Shown piece by piece: positions 24,705-33,090 of a DNA stretch of 64,000 bases. Both the position numbers and the translations under genes were made by a program. Where the stretch lies: NCBI RefSeq assembly GCF_029917005.1, contig NZ_CP123967.1, positions 2,914,001 to 2,978,000 on the forward strand, written 5' to 3'. The notes under the pieces were generated by a model, which saw only the letters and a list, made by a program, of their open reading frames with translations, was not told the DNA's origin and made no database searches. Every line of letters begins with the position of its first letter. Position 1 is the first letter of the stretch. Origin of the DNA: Tessaracoccus lacteus. Its GTDB lineage: Bacteria > Actinomycetota > Actinomycetes > Propionibacteriales > Propionibacteriaceae.

Positions 24705-25336
24705 GCGACGAGACGCACGACGCCCGGCACGGCTGGGGACGGTTCCGCTTCCGCCCCCTGTCCATCGCCATGATGGCCGTCGTCTGGGTGATCCTCTGGG
24801 GGAGCATCACGCCGATGATCGTGGTGGGCGGCGTCCTGTGCGCGTACCTGATCACCGTCGTGTTTCCCCTCCCGCCGATCAACTGGGGCGGCCGCTTCCG
24901 GCCGCTGTGGTTCATCAGCCTCGCCGCGCACCTGCTCAAGGACCTGGTGGTCTCCTCGGTGCGGATCCTGCAGCTGGCGTTCGAGCGCAAGGTGAACCTG
25001 AACGCCGGCATCATCCGCGTCGACCTCGCCTCCGACCACGACCTCTACCAGGTGCAGGTCGCCCAGGTGATCTCCCTGGTGCCGGGCACCGTCGTGGTGG
25101 AGGTCGTCCGGCACCCGCGTCGCCTCTACCTGCACGCCATCGACCTCGTCGGCGACGACCCCGTCGCCCGCATCCAGGCGATGGTGCACCGCATCGAGTC
25201 GCGGGTAGTGCACGCGTTCGGCTCGCGCGACGAGATCGTCGCTTTCGAGGCCGAACTGGCGCGCCTCACCGAGGCCGAGCGCCTGAAGAAACTCCCCGTC
25301 GACGAGGCACCCGAGCTGGAGGACGACGAATCATGA
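24701..25336 (+). CDS. mrpE: Na+/H+ antiporter subunit E
   Basis: 211 residues: a polar N-terminus, two membrane segments (about 20-60), then a soluble domain with the MrpE signature (LWFISLAAHLLKDLVVSSV, then VQVAQVISLVPGTVVVEV). A charged C-terminal tail of about 60 residues ends in an acidic run. It is needed for assembly or activity of Mrp antiporters. Confidence 0.93.
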   Translation: MSDETHDARHGWGRFRFRPLSIAMMAVVWVILWGSITPMIVVGGVLCAYLITVVFPLPPINWGGRFRPLWFISLAAHLLKDLVVSSVRILQLAFERKVNLNAGIIRVDLASDHDLYQVQVAQVISLVPGTVVVEVVRHPRRLYLHAIDLVGDDPVARIQAMVHRIESRVVHAFGSRDEIVAFEAELARLTEAERLKKLPVDEAPELEDDES

Positions 25337-25653
25337 GTCTGGCAACCGACGTCATCATGTCCGTCGCGGCGGCGCTGCTGCTCGTCGCGGCGATGATCGG
25401 CGTGAACCGCATTGCGGCGGGGCCGTCGCAGCTAGACCGCTCGGTCGCGGCGGACCTGATGGTCGCCGTCGTCGTCGCGGGCCTCGGGCTCTGGACGGCC
25501 TGGACCGACCAGCCCACCTACCTGATGGTGCTGATGCTGCTGTCGCTGCTCGGCTTCACGAGCGCGGTGTCGATCGCGCGGATGGTGGGCGACCGGATGG
25601 CGATGCGCTCGAAGATGACGGCCAAGCGCAAGGAGGAGGCGGTGCGAGGATGA
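25333..25653 (+). CDS. mrpF: Na+/H+ antiporter subunit F
   Basis: 106 residues with three membrane segments. RIAAGPSQLDRSVAADLMVA is the family motif containing the conserved Asp-Arg. The C-terminus is basic. It overlaps mrpE and mrpG by 4 bases each. Confidence 0.93.
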   Translation: MSLATDVIMSVAAALLLVAAMIGVNRIAAGPSQLDRSVAADLMVAVVVAGLGLWTAWTDQPTYLMVLMLLSLLGFTSAVSIARMVGDRMAMRSKMTAKRKEEAVRG

Positions 25654-26012
25654 GCGCCCTGCTCGACCTGATCGGTGCCGTGTTCATCCTGATCGGCGCC
25701 ATGCTGTGCCTCGGCGCCGCCATCGGCCTGGTCCGTTTCCCCGACGTGTTGTGCGACATGCACGCGATCACAAAGCCGCAGGTGCTGGGCCTGATCGCCG
25801 TGACGCTGGGCATCGCGCTGAGCCTGCGCACCTGGTGGGCGGCGGGTCTGTGCGTGCTGATCATCGTGCTGCAGCTGATGACCGCGCCGGTCTCGGCCAA
25901 CCTGGTGGCCCGGAGCGCCAGCCGCTCGGGTCTCGTCGACGAGCAGGACCTGATCGTCAACCACCTGGCCGAGGATCTGAAGGACGCCGGCTACACGCGA
26001 CCCGGCGACTGA
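25650..26012 (+). CDS. mrpG: Na+/H+ antiporter subunit G
   Basis: 120 residues with three membrane segments. GAAIGLVRFPDVLCDMHAIT, then KPQVLGLIAVTLGIAL, matches MrpG/PhaG. It is the last gene of the operon. No convincing terminator follows; REP-like DNA starts within 10 bases and may end transcription. Confidence 0.93.
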   Translation: MSALLDLIGAVFILIGAMLCLGAAIGLVRFPDVLCDMHAITKPQVLGLIAVTLGIALSLRTWWAAGLCVLIIVLQLMTAPVSANLVARSASRSGLVDEQDLIVNHLAEDLKDAGYTRPGD

Positions 26013-26016
26013 GCTG

Positions 26017-26270
26017 CCCGGCTCGTTGAGCACTTCGACGAGCTCAGCACAGGCCTGTAGAAGCGCCTTTCAACCCGGGCCGTTGAGCACTTCGACGAAC
26101 TCATCACCGGCCTGTCGAAGCGCCTTCCCAACCCGGCTCGTTGAGCCTGTCGAAACGCCCTGAGCGAAGCGAAGGGTCTCACCCGGCCCCGAGGCTCCAC
26201 ACGGACAAACCGCCTCGCTCCGCTCGGCGCCCTTCGACGAGCTCAAGGAACCGGGTCGTCGAGCCTGTGG
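26017..26270. repeat. REP-like cluster downstream of the Mrp operon
   Basis: Several cores of the CTGAGCCTGTCGAAG family occur in both orientations, including two near-copies of CGTTGAGCACTTCGACGA with CTCA a few bases on, which can form TGAGC/GCTCA hairpins. No ORF here is credible. Confidence 0.8.
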
Positions 26271-26292
26271 CCGCCTGCCCCCGGCCCGTCCC

Positions 26293-26432
26293 CGAAAATC
26301 GACCAGTGCCCGGTTCTCCCCGGTCCGATCACCAGAATCGCCCACTGCCTTCCGCTGCCGCCACCGCGAAAATCGACCACTGGTCGCTTCTCCCCGGTCA
26401 TTCGAGCAGAAGCGACCACTGGTCGATTTTCG
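26293..26432. repeat. Hairpin repeat family, two copies
   Basis: The second copy (26367-26432) is a perfect 25-bp inverted repeat with a 16-base loop that starts CCCCGGTC; the first (26293-26348) is a partial relative. Shared words are CGAAAATCGACCA, CTTCTCCCCGGTC and AGAATCGCCCACTG. Related copies lie at 31038-31282. Confidence 0.85.
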
Positions 26433-26571
26433 GGGGAACGGCGAGGGCGTCGAAGCCCTATCAGGCAGCGACGGGACGGCGGGGTGGCGGGTGACGGCGG
26501 GACGGGGTGAAGGCGCCAGGCACGAGAAACGGACAGAGCTACTCCGGGGGCCGTCATCCAAAGGCTGCCTC

Positions 26572-27112
26572 GTGAAGATCGGCATCGTAGCTGGGTTCCG
26601 TGAGTGACCACCGCAGGGCAGCTCGGTGGCCGACTGGGTGCTCGGCGTCACGGCCGACCGCGCGGACGCCGAGTACAGGCTGATCGACCTGATCGCCTTC
26701 GACCTTCCCGTCTTCAGCGACGCGGCGCTGCCCGCGAAGATGGGCAAGAAGTATGCCGACGAGCGGGTGCAGCGGTTCTCCGACGAGCTCGACGCGTGCG
26801 ACGGCTACGTGTGTTCATCACCGCCGAGTACAACCACGGCATCCCCGGTGCGTTCAAGAACGCCATTGACCACGGCCCAGAGCTGTTCGGCAAGCCTTGC
26901 GTTCGTCTCCTACGGCGCGGCCGGCGGCGTGCGGGCCGTGGAGCAGTGGCGCCAGGTGGCGGCTTCAACCTGTTCGACTCCACAATCAGGTGTCGATGTC
27001 GACCTTCACCGAGTTCGACGGCGAGACGGTCGCCCCATCGGAGCGCCGCACGGGCGAGCTGGCGCAGCTGTTCGACGCCCTGCTGCCGATCGCGGAGAGG
27101 CTGTCCGCCTGA
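26572..27112 (+). pseudogene. Degenerate NADPH-dependent FMN reductase
   Basis: Fragments of one flavodoxin-like reductase are spread over all three frames: KIGIVAG at 26572, then ADWVLGVTADRADAEYRLID, DLPVFSDAALPAKMGKKYAD, FITAEYNHGIPGAFKNAIDH, FVSYGAAGGVRAVEQWRQVA and finally TFTEFDGETVAPSERRTGEL with a normal end. At least five frameshifts interrupt it, the first within ten codons of the GTG. The intact family binds FMN and reduces flavins or quinones. The good residue conservation suggests recent loss. A sequencing problem is possible but would need several independent errors in one gene. Confidence 0.85.
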
Positions 27113-27236
27113 CCCGCCGCGGTGAAGCCAACCAGCTGATCGCTGTCGGCGGCGAGCCACGCCGACTGACCCGCCGCCTCTACCCAGCTGTCACCCCGTC
27201 GCCACCCTGACCCCAAACGCCACCCTCAGCAACAGG

Positions 27237-27296
27237 CGCCACCCTTCTCGACACACGCCACCACCATGGCGGTGGCATGTGTCGAGAAGGGTGGCG
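27237..27296. repeat. Long perfect hairpin with CGCCACC motifs
   Basis: CGCCACCCTTCTCGACACA and its exact complement flank a second inner palindrome (GCCACC/GGTGGC), giving a stem of more than 25 bp. Loose CGCCACCCT copies precede it and GGTGGCGTCGGT copies follow it to 27320. The rest of 27113-27560 shows no credible gene. Confidence 0.85.
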
Positions 27297-27560
27297 TCGG
27301 TCCACAAGGGTGGCGTCGGTGAACTCGCACCGACCGCCCAACACGGCAGACCAACCGGGAGAGCCACCGGAAGAGCCCACGACGGCAGCCGACAGCCAGA
27401 AACGACAGTCCGAACCGACTGCCAAGACCGGCCTGGGCCCCGCCGCGCAACGACCCCGCCGGCCACCGCCGACGCGCCCCGACGGTGTTGCCCATTGAAA
27501 CCGGATCCCGCAATCGATCGACGGGACGGTCACCAGATTCAGACGCGGTATGGTACTTCC

Positions 27561-29618
27561 GTGACTAAGAGTGTGTACATTGCCTCATCGGAGCGGCAAG
27601 TCGGTAAGTCCTCCATCGCGCTGGGCGTCGTCGACCTGTTCGCGCGCCAGGTCCGGTCCGTGGGCGTCTTCCGTCCACTGGTGGCCTCGGTCGAGGACGA
27701 CCCGGTGACCGAAGCCCTCCTCTCCCACAAGGCTCTGTCTCAGAGCCTCGAGTCGGCGATCGGCGTCTCCTACGCCGACTGGGCCGCGAACCCGGATCAG
27801 GCCCTCGACACCATCGTGGCGAAGTACAACGCACTGGCAGAGTCCCGCGACGCAGTCGTGATCCTCGGCTCGGACTACGAGAGCCTGGAGGCCTCGTCCG
27901 AGCTGGCCCGCAACGCGACGATCGCGGCCAACCTCAACTCCCCCATCCTCTTCGTCTGCCGCGTCGACGGTCGCAGCGCCGGCCAGATCCAACGCCTTGC
28001 CGAGGCCGCGATCGAGACCCTCGAGAGCGCCTACAACACCGTCATCGCCATGGTCGCGACGCACGCCGACCCGGCGCAGCGCGACGAGGCCGCCGTCGCA
28101 CTCAAGAAGGTCCGCGACGTCGTCGTGTCTGTGTGGCCGCACAACGACGTGCTCGCCGCGCCCTCGGTGAGCGAGCAGTTCACCGCCGTCGGCGCCACGC
28201 GGTGGCTCGGCCAGGAGGATTTCCTGCACCACGAGTCCCTCTCGACGCTCATCGGCGGCATGACGCTGCCGAACCTGCTGACGCGCCTGAAGAAGGAGTC
28301 GACGGTCATCGTGCCCGCCGACCGACTCGACCTGCTCCCCGGCCTGGTCATGGCCCACTCGTCGGCCCAGTACGGACCGCTGGCCGCGCTGATCCTGACA
28401 GGCGGCTTCGACATCCCCGAGTCCGTCTCGAAGCTCTTCGGCGAGTCGCTGGTCGATCTGCCCATCGCCATCACGTCCATGGACACCTTCACGACCGCGA
28501 CCACCCTCCAGAACGTGCACGGCACGTCGACCGGCTCAGACCGCAAGATCGAGGTCTCCCGCGCCGTCTTCTCGGAGTTCGTCGACGAGGAGGCCCTGCT
28601 GGCCGCCATCGATCTTCCGCGCACCGAGATCCGCACGCCCACGATGTTCGAGTACCAGATCCAGCAGAAGGCGCGCTCCAACCGCCAGCGGATCGTGCTG
28701 CCTGAGTCCACCGACGACCGCGTCCTTACCGCCGCCGCCATCGCGCTGCAACGGTCCGTCGCGGAGATCATCCTGCTCGGCGACGCCGCTCGGATCAGCG
28801 CCCGCGCCAGCGAGCTAGGCCTGAACCTCAGCGAGGCCAAGGTCATCAGCCCCGAGGACCCGCAGCTGCTGCAGGGATTCGCCCGCGAGTACGCCAAGCT
28901 GCGCGCCCACAAGGGAGTCACGATCGAGCAGGCGCTTGAGAAGCTGAAGGATCTCTCTTACTTCGGGACCATGATGGTCCACCTCGGCATGGCCGACGGC
29001 ATGGTCTCCGGCGCCGTGAACACCACGGCCAACACCATCCGCCCCAGCCTCGAGTTCATCAAGACCGCCCCCGGCGTGAGCGTCGTGTCCGGCTCGTTCC
29101 TGATGTGCATGAGCAACCGCGTTCTGGTGTACGCCGACTGTGCCGTCAACCCGGACCCGACGGCGGAGCAGCTGGCAGACATCGCCATCTCCTCGGCCAA
29201 GACCGCCGAGAGCTTCGGCATCGAGCCCCGCGTCGCGATGCTGTCCTACTCGACCGGCGACTCGGGCTTCGGCGCCGACGTCGACAAGGTCCGCGAGGCC
29301 ACGCGCCTGGTGCGCGAGCGCGCCCCGCAGATCAAGGTCGAGGGCCCGATTCAGTTCGACGCAGCGGTCGACGAGGTCGTCGCGCGGAAGAAGATGCCCG
29401 GATCCGAGGTCGCCGGCCGCGCCACGGTGTTCATCTTCCCGGATCTCAACACCGGCAACAACACCTACAAGGCGGTGCAGCGAACCTCCGGCGCCGTCGC
29501 CGTCGGGCCGATGCTGCAGGGGCTGCGCAAGCCTGTCAACGACCTCTCGCGCGGCGCGCTCGTGGACGACATCGTCTCCACGATCACGATCACCGCGATC
29601 CAGGCCCAGGCTCTGTGA
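27561..29618 (+). CDS. pta: Phosphate acetyltransferase (long form)
   Basis: 685 residues from a GTG start; TATGGT six bases upstream and no Shine-Dalgarno suggest a leaderless mRNA. The N-terminal domain (about 1-200) is a dethiobiotin-synthetase-like P-loop region (SSERQVGKSSIALGVVDLF), the middle is a DRTGG domain (about 215-320), and the C-terminal PTA_PTB domain (about 360-685) has YFGTMMVHLGMADGMVSGAV, NTTANTIRPSL and FPDLNTGNNTYKAVQR. It interconverts acetyl-CoA and acetyl phosphate. With ackA 74 bases downstream it forms the acetate/ATP pathway, which may also use propionyl-CoA. Confidence 0.95.
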   Translation: MTKSVYIASSERQVGKSSIALGVVDLFARQVRSVGVFRPLVASVEDDPVTEALLSHKALSQSLESAIGVSYADWAANPDQALDTIVAKYNALAESRDAVVILGSDYESLEASSELARNATIAANLNSPILFVCRVDGRSAGQIQRLAEAAIETLESAYNTVIAMVATHADPAQRDEAAVALKKVRDVVVSVWPHNDVLAAPSVSEQFTAVGATRWLGQEDFLHHESLSTLIGGMTLPNLLTRLKKESTVIVPADRLDLLPGLVMAHSSAQYGPLAALILTGGFDIPESVSKLFGESLVDLPIAITSMDTFTTATTLQNVHGTSTGSDRKIEVSRAVFSEFVDEEALLAAIDLPRTEIRTPTMFEYQIQQKARSNRQRIVLPESTDDRVLTAAAIALQRSVAEIILLGDAARISARASELGLNLSEAKVISPEDPQLLQGFAREYAKLRAHKGVTIEQALEKLKDLSYFGTMMVHLGMADGMVSGAVNTTANTIRPSLEFIKTAPGVSVVSGSFLMCMSNRVLVYADCAVNPDPTAEQLADIAISSAKTAESFGIEPRVAMLSYSTGDSGFGADVDKVREATRLVRERAPQIKVEGPIQFDAAVDEVVARKKMPGSEVAGRATVFIFPDLNTGNNTYKAVQRTSGAVAVGPMLQGLRKPVNDLSRGALVDDIVSTITITAIQAQAL

Positions 29619-29692
29619 CCTCACCCGACGCGCATGTGCACGCCTCCCGGCGGGCGCACACCACCACCTCCCGACCGAACAGGAACAAGTCC

Positions 29693-30880
29693 ATGGCTCA
29701 GCCGATCCTCCTTCTCAACTGTGGATCGTCGTCCATCAAGTACCAGTTGCTCGACCCCGCCGAGCCCGGCCCCCGCGCCGTGGGCATCGTCCAGCGCATC
29801 GGACTCGAGACGTCGACCATCGACCACGAGGTGGGCGAGAACGAGTACCACGAGGAGACGCACTTCGCGAACCATGTCGAGGCCGTCGCAGCAGTCGTGC
29901 AGATGTTCCGCGACCACGGACCGAGCCTCGACGACGTTGTCGCCGTCGGTCACCGCACGGTGCATGGCGGCTCGACATTCGTAGAGTCCACGCTCATCAC
30001 CGAGGAGGTCATCGAGAAGCTCGTCGAGCTGTCCGGCCTCGCACCGCTGCACAACCCGCCCGGCATCGCGGGCATCCGCGCCGCGCAGGAGGTGCTGCCG
30101 GACGTGCCGCACGTCGGCGTGTTCGACACGGCATTCTTCTCCACTCTCCCCGCGGAGGCGTACACCTACGCCGTCGACAGGGAGGTCACGGACCGCTACA
30201 GCATCCGCAAGTACGGCTTCCACGGCACCTCGCACAGCTACGTGTCCAAGCAGGCCGCGAAGTGCCTTGGCCGCCCCATCGAGGAGACGAAGCTGATCGT
30301 CTGTCACCTCGGCAACGGCGCCTCGATCTCGGCGGTCGACGGCGGCGTCGCGATCGACACCTCCATGGGCCTGACCCCGCTGCAGGGCCTCGTGATGGGT
30401 ACCCGCTCCGGCGACGTCGACCCCGGCCTGCATGCGTTCCTGGTGAACTCGGCCGGTATGACCATCGCCGAGGTCGACGACCTGCTGAACAAGCGCTCCG
30501 GCATGGCCGGCCTGTGCGGCTACACCGACATGCGGGACGTGAAGGCCGCCGTGGAGAACGGCGACCAGGCCTCGCGACTCGCGCTGGACGTCTACGTCCA
30601 CCGGCTCGTGAGCTACATCGGCTCGTACTACGCGCTGCTCGGCGGCCTCGACGCGGTGGTGTTCACCGCAGGCGTCGGGGAGAACGCAGACCCTGTCCGC
30701 AAGGCCGTGATCGACCGCCTCAGCCACTTCGGCCTGAAGCTCGACGACGACGCCAACCGGGCCCGGTCGAAGCAGCCGCGCGATATCTCGGCCGCCGACG
30801 CCACGGTCCGCACCCTGGTCGTGCCGACCAATGAGGAGCTGGCGATGGCCCAGGAGACCCTGAGCGTCATCGGCCGCTGA
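29693..30880 (+). CDS. ackA: Acetate kinase
   Basis: 395 residues of the ASKHA family. The start is ILLLNCGSSSIKYQLLD; other landmarks are AVGHRTVHGGSTF, FDTAFFSTLP, KYGFHGTSHSYVS, ICHLGNGASISAV-type sequence with VCHLGNGAS, DTSMGLTPLQGLVMGTRSGD and VFTAGVGENA. It makes ATP and acetate from acetyl phosphate. It forms an operon with pta and is followed by a strong terminator. Confidence 0.96.
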   Translation: MAQPILLLNCGSSSIKYQLLDPAEPGPRAVGIVQRIGLETSTIDHEVGENEYHEETHFANHVEAVAAVVQMFRDHGPSLDDVVAVGHRTVHGGSTFVESTLITEEVIEKLVELSGLAPLHNPPGIAGIRAAQEVLPDVPHVGVFDTAFFSTLPAEAYTYAVDREVTDRYSIRKYGFHGTSHSYVSKQAAKCLGRPIEETKLIVCHLGNGASISAVDGGVAIDTSMGLTPLQGLVMGTRSGDVDPGLHAFLVNSAGMTIAEVDDLLNKRSGMAGLCGYTDMRDVKAAVENGDQASRLALDVYVHRLVSYIGSYYALLGGLDAVVFTAGVGENADPVRKAVIDRLSHFGLKLDDDANRARSKQPRDISAADATVRTLVVPTNEELAMAQETLSVIGR

Positions 30881-30892
30881 CGCGACACAACT

Positions 30893-30925
30893 GAGGAGGG
30901 CGCCCCGCCGGGGGGCGCCCTCCTT
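30893..30925 (+). terminator. Terminator of pta-ackA
   Basis: GAGGGCGCCCC and GGGGCGCCCTC form a long GC stem with a short loop, followed by CTTTG. It starts 13 bases after the ackA stop. Confidence 0.85.
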
Positions 30926-31037
30926 TGCTGTCCGGAGCCGCTATTCCCTCTTCGCTGTCCGGAGCCGCTATTGCGCGGGCGCTGCGGCTCGGGTCACCTT
31001 TTGTACGGGTCGGCGCTGCTTTGACCCGGCTCGTCGA

Positions 31038-31282
31038 CGAAAACCGTTCAGTGGTCGATTCTCCCCGGTCCAGTGCCGAGAATCGCCCACTGGGTAGCCA
31101 CCCTCGTCGGACTGGGCGAGATCCGACTCAAGGCCGTGTGCGCTTCTCGTCGTCGGACCGGGGAGAAGCGGGCAGTGCCCGAAATTCGGACGCGGCGGGG
31201 TCCTTTGAGGGGAGGGGCGACGGGGTAGTGAACGGTTCTCGGGGGCAGACCAGGGAGAATCGGCCACTGAACGATTTTCGGG
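31038..31282. repeat. Hairpin repeat family, three more copies
   Basis: 31038-31094 has CAGTGGTCGATTCTC with CCCGGTC in the loop and GAGAATCGCCCACTG (one mismatch); 31141-31190 and 31227-31282 are further members. Just upstream, GCTGTCCGGAGCCGCTATT occurs twice (from 30928 and from 30955). The gap 30926-31498 shows no other feature than these and the 17-bp tandem repeat. Confidence 0.8.
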
Positions 31283-31286
31283 CGCG

Positions 31287-31335
31287 GTGGCCGACGGCGA
31301 GCGGTGGCCGACGGCGAGCGGTGGCCGACGGCGAG
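31287..31335. repeat. 17-bp tandem repeat, about three units
   Basis: GGTGGCCGACGGCGAGC is repeated head to tail almost three times. Confidence 0.9.
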
Positions 31336-31498
31336 TCCGCTTGCGTGACTGCGTTCCCGGCCCGCATTGTGGGGAATCTCCAGCTGCTGATCCGGCCATT
31401 GGCCGATCCCCACAACATCCGGCTCGTGAGCTTGTGGGCTCACCAACAGCTGTCGGGTCGGCGCACCACTCGGCTGCTCTTCGTTGTCGACGGTGGCG

Positions 31499-31504
31499 TA
31501 CCGT
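31499..31504 (+). promoter_or_regulatory. -10 box of the SDR-acyltransferase-AGPS operon
   Basis: TACCGT ends seven bases before the ATG at 31512; no Shine-Dalgarno. Probable leaderless start. Confidence 0.45.
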
Positions 31505-31511
31505 AGTCCCT

Positions 31512-32288
31512 ATGGTTTCTGCGCTGATCACGGGTGGCACGTCGGGCATCGGTCTGGAGTTCGCGCGCGAGCTGGCCGAGCGGGGCAACGACCTCGTCCT
31601 GGTCGCCCGCGACGAGGCGCGCCTGCACGCCGTCGCCGCCGAGCTCGGCGAGAAGTATGGAGTGCACGTGGAGACGCTGCCCGCCGACCTCTCGGTCCGC
31701 TCGGACGTGATGAAGGTCGCCGACCGACTGGAAGACCCCTCCCGGCCCGTCGAGTGGCTCATCAACAATGCAGGCTTCGGCCTCCATTCCACCGTGCTGG
31801 ATCGAGACGAGATCGACCTGCAGGCCAAGGCATTCGACGTCATGTGCCTCGCTGTGTTCATCCTCGGCGGCGCGGCCGGCCGGGCCATGCGGGGCCGCGG
31901 TCACGGCCACATCATCAACGTCGCCTCATCGTCGTCGATCATCTACACGGGCAACTACTCGGCGATCAAGGCGTGGGCACGGACGTACTCGACGGCGCTG
32001 GCGCTGGAGCTCGAGGGCACCGGGGTGCACGTCACAGGGCTGCTGCCCGGCTGGGTCAAGACCGAGTTCCACGCCCGGGCCGGAATCAACTCCTCCAGGC
32101 TCCCCGGCGTGGTGTGGATCGACCCGAAGAAGCTCGTCCACCGGGCGCTCGCCGACGCCGAGCGAAACAAGATCGAGTCCATCCCGGACTGGAAGTGGCG
32201 ACTGTCCGTGTTCGTCGGCGATCATGGCCCCAAGGCCATCACCCGGCAGGTCTCCCGGATGCTGACCGCATCGAGGAAGAAGCACTGA
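31512..32288 (+). CDS. Short-chain dehydrogenase/reductase
   Basis: 258 residues of the classical SDR fold. The cofactor motif is ITGGTSGIGLEFARELAERG (TGxxxGxG), NNAG is in WLINNAGFGLHS, and the catalytic Tyr and Lys are in YTGNYSAIKAWARTYS, with Ser in NVASSSSII. Arg after the second strand (LVARDEARL) favours NADP(H). It is followed two bases later by an acyltransferase and then an alkyl-DHAP-synthase-like oxidase. In that context it could reduce acyl- or alkyl-DHAP, the role played by PexRAP/DHRS7B in animals. That specific role is inference. Confidence 0.9.
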   Translation: MVSALITGGTSGIGLEFARELAERGNDLVLVARDEARLHAVAAELGEKYGVHVETLPADLSVRSDVMKVADRLEDPSRPVEWLINNAGFGLHSTVLDRDEIDLQAKAFDVMCLAVFILGGAAGRAMRGRGHGHIINVASSSSIIYTGNYSAIKAWARTYSTALALELEGTGVHVTGLLPGWVKTEFHARAGINSSRLPGVVWIDPKKLVHRALADAERNKIESIPDWKWRLSVFVGDHGPKAITRQVSRMLTASRKKH

Positions 32289-32289
32289 G

Positions 32290-33090
32290 TTGGCCGAGGA
32301 CAGCCAGTCCAGCACCCGGTACCAGTCGAAGCTGCAGGCGACCACGCGTCAGACCGCGCAGCTGCTGCTGCTGAAGCCCGCCCTCGTCAAGCTGCTGAAG
32401 ATCCATGTGCACGGCGCGAACAACCTCGACGGGCTCGAGGGTGCGTTCGCCGTGTTCGGCAACCACAGCTCGCACCTCGACGCGCCGCTGATCCTGTGCT
32501 CCATGCCGGGGAGGCTGTCGAAGTTCGTTGCGACGGGCGCGGCGGGGGACTTCTTCTTCGGCAACTGGGTCAAGTCGCTCGGCATGAACCTGTTCATGAA
32601 CGCGTTCGCCGTCGACCGGGGCAAGGGTGGCAAGGGCCAGCGAGGCATGGCCTCGCAGCTGCTCAGCGACGGCGTCCCGATCCTCCTGTTCCCCGAGGGA
32701 ACCCGGTCCCGCACGGGTGCGATGGGGCCGTTCATCCCGGGCGTCGCCTCCCTGTGCATCTCGCGCGGCGTCCCCGCGTTGCCGGTCGCCCTGGTGGGCG
32801 CATACGCCGCCTGGCCGTCGAAGCAGAAGCACCTCCCCAAGGGCCGACCTGAGGTGCACGTCGTGTTCGGACGGCCGATGTACCCGTACCCGGGGGAGAT
32901 CGCACACGAGTTCAACGAGCGGATGCGACGCCAGGTTCTGGAACTTCACGACACGACGGCCCGCGCTTACGGTAAGAAGACCCTGGCGGAATTCGCGCGC
33001 GCCGTTGCACTGGAGAAGGCAGGCAAGAGCGAGATCGCCACCTTGGTCGAGGACGCCAAGGAGCAGGCCGACAAGCAGGAGGGTCGATGA
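32290..33090 (+). CDS. PlsC-type 1-acylglycerol-3-phosphate / DHAP acyltransferase
   Basis: 266 residues, probably starting at TTG with GAGGAAG upstream. The acyltransferase blocks are present: NHSSHLDAPLI (HX4D), FMNAFAVDRGKGGKG, LLFPEGTRSRTGAMGPF and VPALPVALVGAY. These enzymes transfer an acyl group to glycerol-phosphate type acceptors at the membrane face. The C-terminal 50 residues are a charged helix. It overlaps the next gene by 4 bases (ATGA), so its product is likely made in fixed ratio with the FAD enzyme. Confidence 0.88.
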   Translation: MAEDSQSSTRYQSKLQATTRQTAQLLLLKPALVKLLKIHVHGANNLDGLEGAFAVFGNHSSHLDAPLILCSMPGRLSKFVATGAAGDFFFGNWVKSLGMNLFMNAFAVDRGKGGKGQRGMASQLLSDGVPILLFPEGTRSRTGAMGPFIPGVASLCISRGVPALPVALVGAYAAWPSKQKHLPKGRPEVHVVFGRPMYPYPGEIAHEFNERMRRQVLELHDTTARAYGKKTLAEFARAVALEKAGKSEIATLVEDAKEQADKQEGR

